Below, one piece after another: positions 1-12,400 of a DNA stretch of 64,000 nt. Where the stretch lies: positions 1,004,580-1,068,579 of the forward strand of contig JAQFVV010006215.1 of the NCBI GenBank assembly GCA_028023455.1, read 5' to 3'. The notes below the pieces were generated by a model, which saw nothing but the letters and a program-made list of their open reading frames with translations, was not told the DNA's origin and did no database searches. Source of the stretch: Epiperipatus broadwayi. Its lineage: Eukaryota > Onychophora > Udeonychophora > Euonychophora > Peripatidae. Positions within the stretch are counted from its first letter, which is position 1. Every line of letters starts with the position of its first letter. The translations under genes and the position numbers were made by a program.

Positions 1-564
1 GTCAAATAAACTTTATAAGTTGTTTATTAAATGTATAAGATGCTGAACTTTTGTTAATATTTATTGATGTTTAACATTTTTAACTTTGTTAGTACCTATA
101 AATGGGTGTTCCTATTACAGAAACGTTTGTCTGCGATTGTTGAAACTTTAGCGTGAACTATATTTATTATGTCTCCGTAAATTCACCCACATTGCATTGT
201 TAATTATTTTAAAAAAATAGTTTCATACCGGAGATCCTAATTATTTCAATGTAATTAGAAAATCTGATAGATTATTTTCAATATTATGTAAATATTCGAT
301 TTAAAAATGGCAACATGTTTTATTAAATTTTAATAATAATGTACTCAAACAAATATTTATATCGAAAAAAATTAAATAATTTTAGTTTATGTTGATATAT
401 GTTTTAGCTTAAAAAATATCTTAACACACACACATGCACAAAGTATTTTAAAAGAATAATAGTGTAAGATTGGATAAGAGTATATAATTAGTTTAATAAT
501 TTATAATAACGCTGCATTATATCATAACACATTATTATTTCTTTTATTATTTTGTAATATAAGG
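1..564. other. AT-rich DNA, nothing recognised
   Basis: No coding, RNA or repeat signal was seen apart from short A/T runs. Confidence 0.6.
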
Positions 565-855
565 GATTCGAATTCAGACTTTCACACAACCCTCAACTCT
601 CCATGCCATCTCATATTGCTGATCCACCTGATCATACACATGTTGAAAAGATAAATAATCACCAATATACGTATTTCATGCTAAGCCAGAAATCATCAGT
701 TGGTCCAGATTATTAACCTCACACATATATACAATCAGTGCTCAGTTTTGTATTAAGATAACCAATCTTCATACTTTAATGAACAGGCTTCAAACTACTC
801 CAACCCACAACTCTTCAGCTATCCATTCCATTGAAAATTTGATGATGGAATGTTG
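565..855 (+). repeat. Repeat family R4, single diverged copy
   Basis: This stretch resembles the inverted repeat at 34,271-34,665. Shared landmarks are 'CAGACTTTCACA' near 577, 'CCCTCAACTCT' near 590, 'CATCAGTTGGTC' near 694, 'CAGGCTTCAAACTACTCC' near 785 and 'CAACTCTTCAGC' near 809. Only one arm plus the central segment is present here, so it is an incomplete or decayed copy. No coding capacity is visible. The family is probably a non-autonomous element; its mobilising partner is unknown. Confidence 0.55.
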
Positions 856-1346
856 AAATATAACATTATAGACTTACTATAATTTATAGCTAGTGAATAT
901 TGTAATAATAGGTATCTGATAGAATTTAAGTGAGTATAGATAAGCACTTCAGTCAATTAGTTTTAATATATTTTTTGACAGCAAATGTAAGATCACTGCA
1001 AATAATCAAATTATTCTAAAGTTGTGAATTAGGATCAAAATCTTTTATTACTTTAGTATTGAGAATTTTCAAATAGTCATTGAGTTCTGTGTTGATGACA
1101 AAATGATCACAGTAGGTTTAATATTGGTTTTAAATCTATATAACAAAAAAAAAGACTTTAAAATGAGACATGTAGAAAAGAAAGTTAAGAAAAAATTAGT
1201 AAAAGTTTGTGGGCCACATAATTTATTAATAAAGGCATTAAATGTTTCATGGAATGGTAATAATGAGATAATTTTGCAATAGCCAATGAGAATCAAAACA
1301 TCACATGATCACCATTTCAAATGCTTAACTCAGATTGTTAATAACA
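856..1346. other. AT-rich DNA, nothing recognised
   Basis: Short frames occur (for example minus strand 1069-1296), but codon content is low-complexity and nothing recognisable is encoded. Confidence 0.6.
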
Positions 1347-1495
1347 GTAGCAACCTTTCTGTACTGCAGTGCCAACAGGAACCACAAGCTAGAAATTAGA
1401 TAGAGGTTTTATGCACAAACCTTTTCGCATCCTTCGATTACTAAGGCCTGCACTTGGTGGAACTACTGTATGGAGAGTTTGCTACCATTTTAACC
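1347..1495. mobile_element. Decayed copy of hairpin element family (cf. 9233-9410)
   Basis: The left end reads GTAGCAACCTTTCTGTACTG and the right end reads CTGTATGGAGAGTTTGCTAC, forming imperfect terminal inverted repeats. The interior carries 'TTTTATGCACAAACCTT', the counterpart of the loop of the near-perfect hairpin at 9233-9410. It is an older, mutated member of the same foldback/MITE-like family and encodes nothing. Confidence 0.6.
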
Positions 1496-2350
1496 AAAGA
1501 GAAATGGAGATAAATTTGTGATATTTAAAGCATCTAATAATAAGTCATAATATTTAATATGACCCAGATAGGATTGAGTTGATAGCTTTGATTTTTTTGT
1601 TTTTAATTTTATATAATTTGTAAATAGAACAAAAAATTGATTATGGCATAGATATTATCAATTAATAATTAGTTTGATTGTCTTATATCATAATTATTGT
1701 CAAGCTTTTTGAAATATTTAGAAAAAATGAAAACATACATTAAAAATAAAAACATTTAATTTAATAGAATTCTTACAGAAGGATGATTTTACAAAGTGAA
1801 TATAACACCCATTAGTCTTTAAATTGATTAAGTTACACCATAATCAAGAAGAATTAAAAGATAGCCATCTGCATTATTACTTCTAAAAAGTAAGTTAAAG
1901 TTGTAAGTTTACAAATTGATTAATATATGAATATAAAATAATTATATTGGAAAACTTTGGAGAATGTTTTATTTTGGTGCTACAAGCTAAAGAAGCTCAT
2001 ATATATTTTTAATAATATGCGTCGATTACTTAAGAAATTTCTTTTCACCGATGTATTACAAATGAAAGTAGTGAAAAGGGCAGCTTTAAGTAACCTAGCA
2101 GAACATCCTATGTGACATAATCAAATGAAGTTCAAAAGTCTATTAAAGATTTTAAATTGTATAACACAGTATGTAAGTAGGAAATATCTGTTTAGTGAGT
2201 AAAAATAATCAGGTTGCCATGTTGGATTAGATATTACAAAGCAAACAATATAACCCAGTACATACATATATCCAATTATCACATTTTCTTGCTGGAGTAA
2301 AAAATTTAAAATTAATTTTATTTATACAAGTTATTTCACTATGTCTCTAG

Positions 2351-2400
2351 CAGAGGCAAAACTCTCCATATAGTAGTGTCAGCCAGCACAAGCCATAATA
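2351..2400. mobile_element. Partial arm of the same hairpin family
   Basis: The segment 'GCAAAACTCTCCATATAGTA' at about 2356-2375, followed by 'CAGCCAGCACAAGCC', matches one arm of the 9233-9410 hairpin with a few changes. The other arm is missing, so this is a truncated remnant. Confidence 0.5.
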
Positions 2401-4749
2401 ACAACTCTAGCAAAGATTTTAAGAGCAATTGTCTTCCAATATAATTAAGACAGAATTTTTTCCTTTCATTAAATATACCAAATTTCTGAAAGATGGTAAT
2501 GAACTTCTTTATAATATCTTTATTTTAATATTTGTTTAATAAAGAAGAAATAGCAAAATTCTTGTAATTTATACCAAGGCAATGGGATGAATTAACACCA
2601 AGCACAATTTTAACTTTATTATTTCTATACTTTAACAAGAATTTGTTAACTTGATGTTTGAGAAGATTTTAGGATAGGTTAACTTTGATAGCTACAATAT
2701 ATAATATAGCATTGAATTTTAATTGTATATTATTTAATAGGGTTATATGTTTTCCTGATTAAATATAGCCCTTAGATCAGTACTTGAGGGTACTTTAGTT
2801 TAAGAATATTTTTCTTCCATAAGAACAGATAAACTTGAAAGAGAAAATGATTTTGCAAAGTCAGGGGTAATTTAATCTTGTTGATCAAATTCAGTTAGCT
2901 AATTCAATTCTTTTCTTTTAATTTGCTACCTAATATTTTTTGTCTTCATTGTTAGTAGCTAATTTCAATTCATATAGGATTTTAGTCATTTGGTAATTGA
3001 CAAAATGATTGGGTATTTGTTACATAGCATAATTTGCGAAAGAAATAATTTGAACAAGTAATGCAAGCATTTACAATAAGAGAATGGAATCAGATAAAAT
3101 GTTAAATTTAAAGACAGATTTGGGATATTAAAAAAAAAAATCAATTAATTTGTAATCAATACAGTTAGAGAGGTTACACTTTTAGGAGGATAGATTGATA
3201 AAATAAATTGGGACCGAACTTGGTGGAGATTTTTAGTTAGTTTGGAGAAAAAATTTAAAATATTGATGCAGTATGGTCTCAATATTTGGCAAGGGTAATA
3301 CTTCTCCAAAGAACAGTCAAGATTCTAACAAAGTACAATTACATTTTTTGTTTTTGCAATCAGACAATCAATATTTATCTCACCTAACCAGTTTAATCTT
3401 CTATCTTTTATCTCCAGATTAACAATTTCTAGATACATATTTACTAACCAATTTTGAATGTGTATCTGTATTGCATATGAACTGACTATTGAAAACAAAA
3501 AATTCTAAGCCTACTTTTGACCTGAAAAAATATTGAAGATTTATTTGGCTTTGATTCAAAATTCTGGTCTTGAGAATTGTAGGGAAATACAACAAGGAAT
3601 TAAATAATCTCATGACATTCAAATCTTTAAAGGCAAAAATAGATGGAGTTTGAAGAATTTTATTGTGAGCAGCATGAAGTATTGCAATGAATTTTCTAAG
3701 TGTAGAATATATTATGATAAAATAGCACAGATTGATAAGCTTTTCTACTAATATATGCATCACTTTACTTTGTAAGTTATGAACAGTTTGATTAGGAAAA
3801 TTTACTTTATAACAAAAAGAGAAATTTAATGTCTTTATCACTTAGGAGATCTTAAAAAGTTTGAATACCAGAAGTGACAGAGCTGGTCTGTGATCATTAC
3901 CCTCCAAAGAAAGTCATTCTGTCATCACCCCAAAACAGAGCATGGACATTTTTTCAGAGCATAGGCATTTTTTACTTATACTAACCACTTTAGTCTTCTC
4001 TTAAATGATTGTGTTCAATTTGTTTTGTGGATAGCACAACCAATAGTTCAATACTAAGAAGTAATGTGATCTAATATTCAGCACTTAACACATAAGTACT
4101 CATAATTAGTTGTAATAGTTGTAGAAGGCTAATAGTTTATAAATATAAAACATTTGTGGGGATATCTTGAATTATATGAGCTTATTCTAATCCAGTAATT
4201 ATTTGTTGATATACTACAAATAGTTGGTTAATCAAATTTTATGGCAAAAAATTAATATAGGACTGAAACCTGTTGAAACACGAACAGTCTTTCCATTTAG
4301 TAGAATTAAAAACTTTTGAAATGTAGCATGTGCTTTAATAAGTTAATTGATCTGATTTGCTTCCATGAACAGTTTTATTCTGATGTCTATTTTATTGGCA
4401 TAAGATATAAATAACAAATGTGGTGGTAAATCTTAATATTATTAGAAACTTTAATTTATTGAGATAATTTAGAATTGATTTAAAAGTAGTAATTGATTAT
4501 CTGAATTATTGAAATAAATGAGAAAAAATTATGGAATAAATTTCCATTTTCAGTATTTCTTCAATTGAAAAAAATCAAATAAATCCAATCTTATTGCATA
4601 AGAAAAGTTCATAAGAAATTCAAGCACCAGAAGTGGCAGAAATGAAATCAGTCCGAGCCCCAAAATCTGACACTCTAATATCATGTGGAAGTAATATAAT
4701 TTTCTACTTCTTTTCCTATGTATTGATTTCTACTTTAACATATCATACC
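2401..4749. other. AT-rich non-coding DNA
   Basis: The longest frame (minus 3419-3841, 140 codons) has no recognisable motif and is rich in the amino acids expected from AT-rich random sequence. A short shared motif CCAGAAGTGRCAG occurs at about 3869 and 4628, with its complement near 7898. It may mark an unidentified dispersed repeat. Confidence 0.5.
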
Positions 4750-4995
4750 ATTTACACCTTTTTTCAACACTTTATCAATACTTTTATTTATATCAAACTA
4801 ACAGTTTCAACTGTCCTGCAGACATCATCAGAGCTCATGTTAATTCTATTCAGTTTCAATTGTCCTGTAGTCATCATCAGATCTCTTGTTAATTCTATTT
4901 TTATGGAAGAGCTCTGATGATGTCTGCAGGACAGTTGAAACTGTTAGTTTGATATAAATAAAAGTATTGATGAAGTGTTGAAGAAAGGTGTAAAT
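4750..4995. mobile_element. Foldback/MITE-like element with 87-bp inverted arms
   Basis: Left arm 4750-4836 and right arm 4909-4995 are near-perfect reverse complements. The outer ends are ATTTACACC and GGTGTAAAT; the inner ends both reach the palindrome GAGCTC. The 72-bp spacer holds a degenerate second copy of part of the left arm ('CAGTTTCAATTGTCCTGTAG' near 4851). No obvious target-site duplication was seen. The open frame across it (4633-4917, plus) is a by-product of the repeat, not a gene. Confidence 0.75.
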
Positions 4996-6552
4996 AATCC
5001 TCTAACATCATACTAAACCATGCATAATATTTATTATATGTCTTCATTAATCACTTCTTTTGTAAGTTATTGAAATTTACAGAACTACTTCATCTGAGAA
5101 CATAATTTGAGAATATAAATGATTTGTAGATTTTGATGATAAATAAGATTGCTTTGAAACTGTATTACAAATCATATGAAAATTGTTTTTATTTCAAATT
5201 AATTTTATATATTAAAACTGCATGTGAAATTCTTGCTACCTTTTTATCAATGTCTCAGCTATTTATTTTATCGAGACTTAAAAAATTTAAACTATTCAAA
5301 CTAATGAACTGAATATTTCAAATAGCCTAAGTATTTGAACCCAAACTATCTGCTTGAAGATCTGCCACTCTGCCACCAATCAAAAAAAGTCTACATTTAA
5401 TACAGTGCCATTTTTTTAATCACCTTAATTGGAAGTTATCTTAAAAAATTCTGCAAAATAAAATTTCATCATATTCTGCATTTAGAGCACCAATGTTACT
5501 CCAGGTAACATACTTGGATTGAGTTTTTGAATTAAAAAAAGAGCCCAAGTTATTATCTATTAAGATACCCTTACCTTATAATAACTTTTAGAACTACACA
5601 TTCAAATTGAGAATATAAAAAAATTTTTTTTTTTTAAAAAAAAAGGTAATTTATTAAGTCTTTTCAATGAATAAACAATATCAAGCCAATTCTAACAAAA
5701 ATAAGTTGTTTTTAACTTAATCGCTCTCATGTTCATTTAAAAGCAATGGGTGTTTCTTCAGAAAAAGCTTAGTAGTTTCACAGATTTAGAACAAGTTTAT
5801 TGTTTTTAATATCTTAGCTTTGGCCACATTACCTTTATTGATTTTTTTAAGTGAAAAAAATCTGAATAGGTCAGTATCTTATGGACAGTTGGAAAATATC
5901 AATCAGCTTGATTATTGTTCTCTAAAGGAAAGATTTATTTTAAGGTGTTTTTTTTCCTTCTTGATAATACTTCATATGAAATTCATTGCTAACATCAACA
6001 CCTCTCCAAAATTGACATAGTGTTAGAATTTTTTAAAAATATTTTAATATTTATAAACATCAGATTTTGAAGTAAAATTCGATAGATTTATCATAAATCT
6101 ATCTTTGTTCATTTACATTAAAAAACTTAAAAAATAATCATTCAATTTCTGAAAGAATGTATATAACAACTAAGTTGATGACAATTACAGTACATTTTCT
6201 TAAATACAAGTCAGTTTTTAAATATTTAAAAGTTCAAATGTGATTTTTAGAATATTATTCATTAATAAAATAAAATAAAAATTAAAAAAAAAAAAAAGTC
6301 AAATTTATTAAGTTTTAGTCTAAAATATTTTATACAGAAATGAGTGCATTTTCAAAAACTCTCACCAGATGTAACAATAGAAAATGGCAAATTAATACAC
6401 CAATTATTTCAGAAATTTTAAAATGCAATATTAAATGAAAAGGAAACAGTTCCAATATATATACATTTGATTATTGTATTTGATCAAGATTCAAGTAATA
6501 AACTTTATGAATAAAATACTTTAGTCTAAGATTAATTTTATTTATTATATAT
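4996..6552. other. AT-rich DNA with A/T homopolymers
   Basis: Contains an A6 T10 A7-type run near 5618-5643 and an A-rich run at 6277-6297. No gene was seen. Confidence 0.6.
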
Positions 6553-6729
6553 AGTAATGACTGGAAGGTTGCTATTCTTCCACATGCGCCTTACTATTAC
6601 TTTCAGACAGCCAATAGCTGTTAAAACAGCAGTCTGAGAAGTGATCAGACCACTGTTTTAACAGCTATTGGCTGTCTGAAAGTAATAGTAAGGCGCATGT
6701 GGAAGAATATCAACCTTCCAGTCATTACT
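6553..6729. mobile_element. Near-perfect 177-bp palindrome (hairpin element)
   Basis: Left arm 6553-6629 and right arm 6653-6729 are almost exact reverse complements (77 bp each). Outer ends are AGTAATGACTGG and CCAGTCATTACT. The 23-bp centre also nearly pairs (CAGTCTGA with TCAGACCA), leaving a loop of only a few bases. There is no open reading frame. It fits a small foldback or MITE-type element; the near identity of the arms suggests recent formation or arm homogenisation. Confidence 0.8.
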
Positions 6730-9232
6730 GATTTAATAACAACATGCGATTTAAACAAAATATTATTATATATAGTACATATTCCATCTCTTAAATAAAC
6801 TCACTGTGTTTGTAAAAATCTTGGCTGGGATATTTACATTTCAATCTTTTTTTAATTAGAAGGTAATCAGTCTTCATCATGCACTGTTTAATCATGTTAC
6901 TAACTCATTGATGTTATAGTGAGTATAGAGAATACTCTCAAAACCAAATGCAAGATAGAGACTTTTAAATGATAAGATGGCCATCTTGTCTTTGTACATA
7001 AATGCAATTATATAGTCAATCTAAAGCATTCAGAATGAGAGCAAGAATATTTAATCTTCGTAACTATATGTTCATTATATTACTAAATTATTAAGCCCAG
7101 TGAAATTTTCAAATGTCGAAGACTAACTATCTTTAGATTACGAATTACTAATTAAAACCACTTGTAAATTATATTGTTATTAAATTGATTTTCAGTCTTT
7201 TGTACTTGGTCTGAAATCTGGCTAACAACAATAGATTAGGCTTGTCAGATAATTCTAAATACCCAAGAGCTTTGAATTCAAACTAGTCTATTTATGGATC
7301 AGCTATTAGGTCAGAATATATGTATATTTAATTTTAAAAATTTTCATTTTAGTGCAGGGATTGATCATTATCTTGTTTATGCATATTTATTTTAATATGT
7401 TCATGAGTAAAAGTGATGATTTGTGAATGGAAACTTCATGTATATGGCTGAAACTTATTTTGCATACTAGTACCATTTGTATTTTAATTCTTTTAAAACA
7501 AATTAACTTGATGAACTTCTACCATCTATTTTAAGCTGATCAGAAATTTTCCCATCCAAATAAAGTAAACCGGTGAAAATAGAATAATAATAAAAAAATA
7601 CTTGACATTGTTTCAAAGCTTGTACTTTCTTACTTGGAACATAAATAAGTATAAGCTCTGGGGAAAGTAAACATCAGACAATTTTTATTAATTATTATGC
7701 TTGTATGACTTGTTACAATATAATCACAGACTTTAGAGTTCAAGATTCACTATCATGGCTCATCTCTCTTACTTCAAGTGCTTGAACTTCTTATGAACTC
7801 CTGAATAATAAACCATTTGATTATTGTACTATATGGTTTGATGCGTTGATGGAATGGCAGACTCTGAAGCTAAGATCCATGAATTGCAGTTTAATTCTGT
7901 CACTTCTGATGGCCAAATTTTTTATGAATCTCTATGCTGTAACTTCTTAGGTTATTTTTTTATTATCATGTACTAATGTGAAAATTTGATGTCAATTTCA
8001 AGATCACAATTGAAGAATAAAACAGACCACTATCTGAACAAATGAATTTAAATTCAGTTGGCATTACTGTTCAAAGTATTTTTTTAGTAAAGACACATAC
8101 ACTCTTGTTCAAAAAAGCAGATAGAGAGCTATAATTGAACATTGTTTTGATATCATTTGCAAGAAAAAGTCTATTGTAGAAGACTTTATAACAAACAGTA
8201 CAAATTCCAAATAAACATTATAATAGTGTATTGGTTTTATTTGGACAAATCTGTTCCAAAGTTGGTTTGTAGACATTTCAAAACTTATCTTTATAGTATT
8301 GTTATCATTATCTGTGATAAATTTTATAACATTTGTCTTAAATAGTAAAGTAAAAAAGTTGTCATTTGGAAGAGGTGGAAAAAAAATTATAACCATTAAG
8401 GCTACAAATAGTATGAGATACTGCTAATTTGGAAAGGTGCATAAGATTTATACTATTCAAACTGATTTAATATTTTCAAAATAGAAACATACTTAGGAAG
8501 TTCAAAGAAGGATGCCTGTTTATTTTAAAAAATAACATAAAATTAAGGCATTTGAAAATTGTGTTGTAATATACTTATTGTAGCCATTGCAGGTTAAATT
8601 ATTTGTCAATGATTTATTTTCTCTTATGAATCAACTTCAATTATATATACTGCTAGAGTAAAGATGCTAATTTTCAAATTTATTAACTTATCCTATTTTT
8701 AAATATTATTTTGTGACAATTAAGAATAACCTGTAATTTAAATTTTTTAAATGTTTTGAATTTATGATATAGCTCTAAATACTAAGGTGCAAGACTAAAT
8801 TCTTTGAAAGAGTGAAAAGTTATGAAGAAATGTTATTATTTAATATTCTACTATCAGATTACAAATTTTTTGACATGGAATAAGTATTTCAATTGGAAAG
8901 ATATTCATTTTCTGTATTGCCAATTTACTAATTAAAGCAATTCATATCATAGCTGTTTATTAACTTTTTTAAGAAAGATTATGAAATAAAAGTTATGAGT
9001 CTTTATTTAAAAATTTATTTTAATGATTCATAAAAAAAGATAAAGAAGAATCTTGGTATCAGTGGCAAAAGGAATAGACCAGTCTTCCCATTAGCAGTAA
9101 AGGCCAATTATATACATATATGATCTGCATAGCACATTATCCTGCCTTTTTCTTATTCCTTTAGTGAAAAAAATAAATACCTATTTACTAACGAATATTG
9201 AATGGTTGCATGGTTTAGTTATTGATAAGATT
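6730..9232. other. AT-rich non-coding DNA
   Basis: Opposed short frames at 8109-8396 (minus) and 8157-8345 (plus) overlap and look like chance frames. No domain or RNA structure was recognised. Confidence 0.55.
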
Positions 9233-9410
9233 AAACAAAGCAAAACTCTCCATACAGTAGTGCCATCTTGTGCCAACAAGAGAAACCAATGGATGCCAGA
9301 AGGTTTGTGCATAAAATTCCTATCTAATGCCTACACAAGCCTTCTGGCATCCATTGATTGTTCTTGTTGGCACAAGATGGCACTACTGTATGGAGAGTTT
9401 TGCTTTGTTT
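9233..9410. mobile_element. Hairpin element with 77-bp inverted arms (type copy)
   Basis: Left arm 9233-9309 begins AAACAAAGCAAAACTCTCC and right arm 9334-9410 ends GGAGAGTTTTGCTTTGTTT; they are near-perfect reverse complements around a 24-bp loop. Related, decayed copies lie at 1347-1495 and 2351-2400, so this is a family. The arm length (77 bp) equals that of the unrelated hairpin at 6553-6729. The plus-strand frame 9164-9439 runs through both arms and is not a gene. Confidence 0.8.
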
Positions 9411-12400
9411 TGAATTGTTTAATAACAATTATGTGCTAGTATGAGATAGTGGTCATGTGATATTGATAAGATTAATGAAAATAAAATCTTAATCATGTTT
9501 GTGACCAGAGAAAATTCACAATTCAACTTAGGTGATTTCAAAGCTTTTTTAAAATTAAAGATCATGTTCAAAATAAGAGTCATAGATCATGTGACCCTAT
9601 CTCTTAAGCTTGTAAGTTATAAAAACAATGAGGATTGCCAATTCCTCTACAAGCTTTATAATAAATGCTTAGCCAGAGCCAGCACTTAAAACATCTCTGT
9701 CAGGAACCCCTCCCCAAACCCCTGACTATGGTTTCGTGCTTTGGCACTCCTCAGAGAGGTGTCAGGGTAGGTTCAGACACTAGATCATGTTCTTTGGTAA
9801 AATTCTTTTTTTGCATGCATTTTAATTAGCATGTTTGTTCCAAGATTGTGACAAACAAATTAAAGTATAATTTACTGGCTATTTTTTTATATACATATAC
9901 ATTAATTAAAGCATAACAATATACTGAAGCTGAATAAAAATAATAAATATAACAATAATTAACTATTATATACAGTCTTTCAATACACAGAAGTACTTTC
10001 AGTTAATTATTTAACCCTCTTCAATTGCTGTTAAATTCAAATAATATAATGAAAGTAAATATCATCAACTCAAATCTCATGAATTCTGAATTTTAACATT
10101 AGCTACTTGTCTATTAATTATATTCATTTTATTTCTATTTAAATTCTTCTTTTATTATGGTTTTTCTCTGCATCAAGAATCTTAATACTTTTAATATCAA
10201 ATTTAAATTTATATTTACATGTCCTTTCACAATCCAAGAAAACTAAAGGATATATAAATATAAAATTAAGTTTCATATTGAAAGTGTTAAGATTCTTCAT
10301 GAAGAGAGAAATCACCATAAAAGAAAAATTAATGAAGTAATTTTAATAAATAGAAATAAAATGAACACAATTAATAAACAACCTGATAATGTCTGCTTCC
10401 AGTTATGTTTTTTGAATTTAATGGCAGTCGAGGAGGATTAAGGAATTAACCAAAAGTACTTCTGCAGATTGAAAGTCTGTATATAATAGTTATTTATCAT
10501 TATATTTTTTATTTTATTGTTACTATATATATATGTGTGTGCTTTAAAAATATTGGAATTCTATATAAAAGAAAAAAAGGACTTTAACTTAAAATTACAA
10601 TTGTAAAGAAAAAAAATTATTTAACTTATTCTTAATCCTTTTCAGAGTTGTATAAATGGAAATAATTTTAGAAATGCACTTCAAATATCAAAGTTTCCTT
10701 TTTACATAACTTGACGACGATATTTCTCTCAAAATTACAATCTGTTAAATTCACTATTGTTACTAGAAGATCAGAAAAATGCTGATTTATACAACATGAA
10801 ATATATTACTAATTAAATTACAAAAGCATTTATAATGTTACATTCAGTTTATTAATAAAATATTATAATACAATTTTTATTAATTTTATTTAAGGCATAA
10901 TAAGATGAATATCAATAAGAAACATTAAGAAATTCATTCATAATTTTACTCTTTATAATTTTCTGCATTAACATATTATGAAACAGTCTTTTTTTTATTG
11001 ATACATATATATATATACTGAAGTATTTAACTATCTATTAGTTAAAATTCTCCATTGCAACTATGTTAGAGTTAGTGTTCTTTCATAAAAGTCATTCATT
11101 GTTCTTATTTTATTTTCTGTTCTCTTCTCAACTCTGTTAAATTTTTACAATGTTTGTATATATAAACTTTTATGAATGTTTGAGTCAAATAAATTCATCT
11201 TTATCTCAGTCAATTAAGGCTAATTATATATATATGAATAGATTAATTGAGTACAGATGAGGAGAACTTTGAAATTTTTTCTTTCAGATAGACCGTCCTT
11301 TTCCAACAAAGAAGTTTTTAACCAATAATGGTAGAAAAATGAATATCTAGTTAGGATAAAGATCCCAGGTAAATATGGATTGTTCAGATAATTATCAATG
11401 TGCTGCATGATTGTAATATGATGTGACCATCCCTATTTGTGAGGAAAGAGTCATACTATTATGGGTGCTGAAATTTATGGTGACTTTAATTTTAAATTAA
11501 CAATTTAATATATGACAATAATTTCAGAATTTAAGTTGTTTATAAATTTTTCTTTAATACAATTTTTAAATAACATACACATATTTAATTTATTTTTTCA
11601 AAGTAAAAGATAAGAATTCAGAAATTGCTCTACAATGTCCTATAAATGGTGTTAAGTGATGAATAAAAATTAATCAATTCAAATATGTACAAACCTTAAC
11701 TTTACTTACATAAAAAAGTACACATTAGTAAATTATATTTTCAATCATTGGTATAATACAAATTAATGAAAAAATCCACAGAAAAGATAGTTTTTTTAAA
11801 AAAGATTCAGCTTTATTACTGTCTAGCGACTTATAATGAAAGCATGCTAAGCAGTAATAAACCTGAATACTTTTTTTTAAAAATACATTTTCTGTAGAAA
11901 TTTTCATTAACAGTCTTGTATTATATTAACTCAGAAAAAAAAGGAAATTATTTATAGTTGAATCATAGGTGTAAATAATTAAGAATTAGACATCACATGA
12001 AAGCCATATTAGTTATACAAGATATACATAAGAACAAAAACCCTAAGCATACAAAAATAATGATAAATATTGATATACATTTTACTGCATCTTATTTTTA
12101 CCTGTGGTCTAAATTCCCTGGAACATAATCCCATCTTCTTTCAGAATCCTTCATATAGCAAGTAAAGTCATCTTTTCAGTTACATTTTTTATTTAATAAA
12201 TAATTCCTCAGATCTATATTAGATTTCTGGATATACTTGTTTGTGCTAGGGATGAGGAGAATAATAGAATTTCTATTTAAATTTTACTTGTTAATTACTC
12301 TCTCAGATCTAATCTATAATTGATTGATATACATTTCCTTACTTATTCAATTAATTACTTACTTGAAGACTTAATTAAATACATTCTTATCATTTCTAAT

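Noticed and set aside
3419-3841. 140-codon minus-strand frame
   Set aside because: The longest frame outside the LINE, but it has no recognisable domain, no relatives seen in the window and a composition typical of AT-rich random sequence.
4633-4917. 94-codon plus-strand frame
   Set aside because: It runs through the left arm and loop of a foldback element; its length is a by-product of the repeat.
9164-9439. 91-codon plus-strand frame
   Set aside because: It spans both arms of the 9,233-9,410 hairpin, so it encodes a sequence and its reverse complement. Not a gene.
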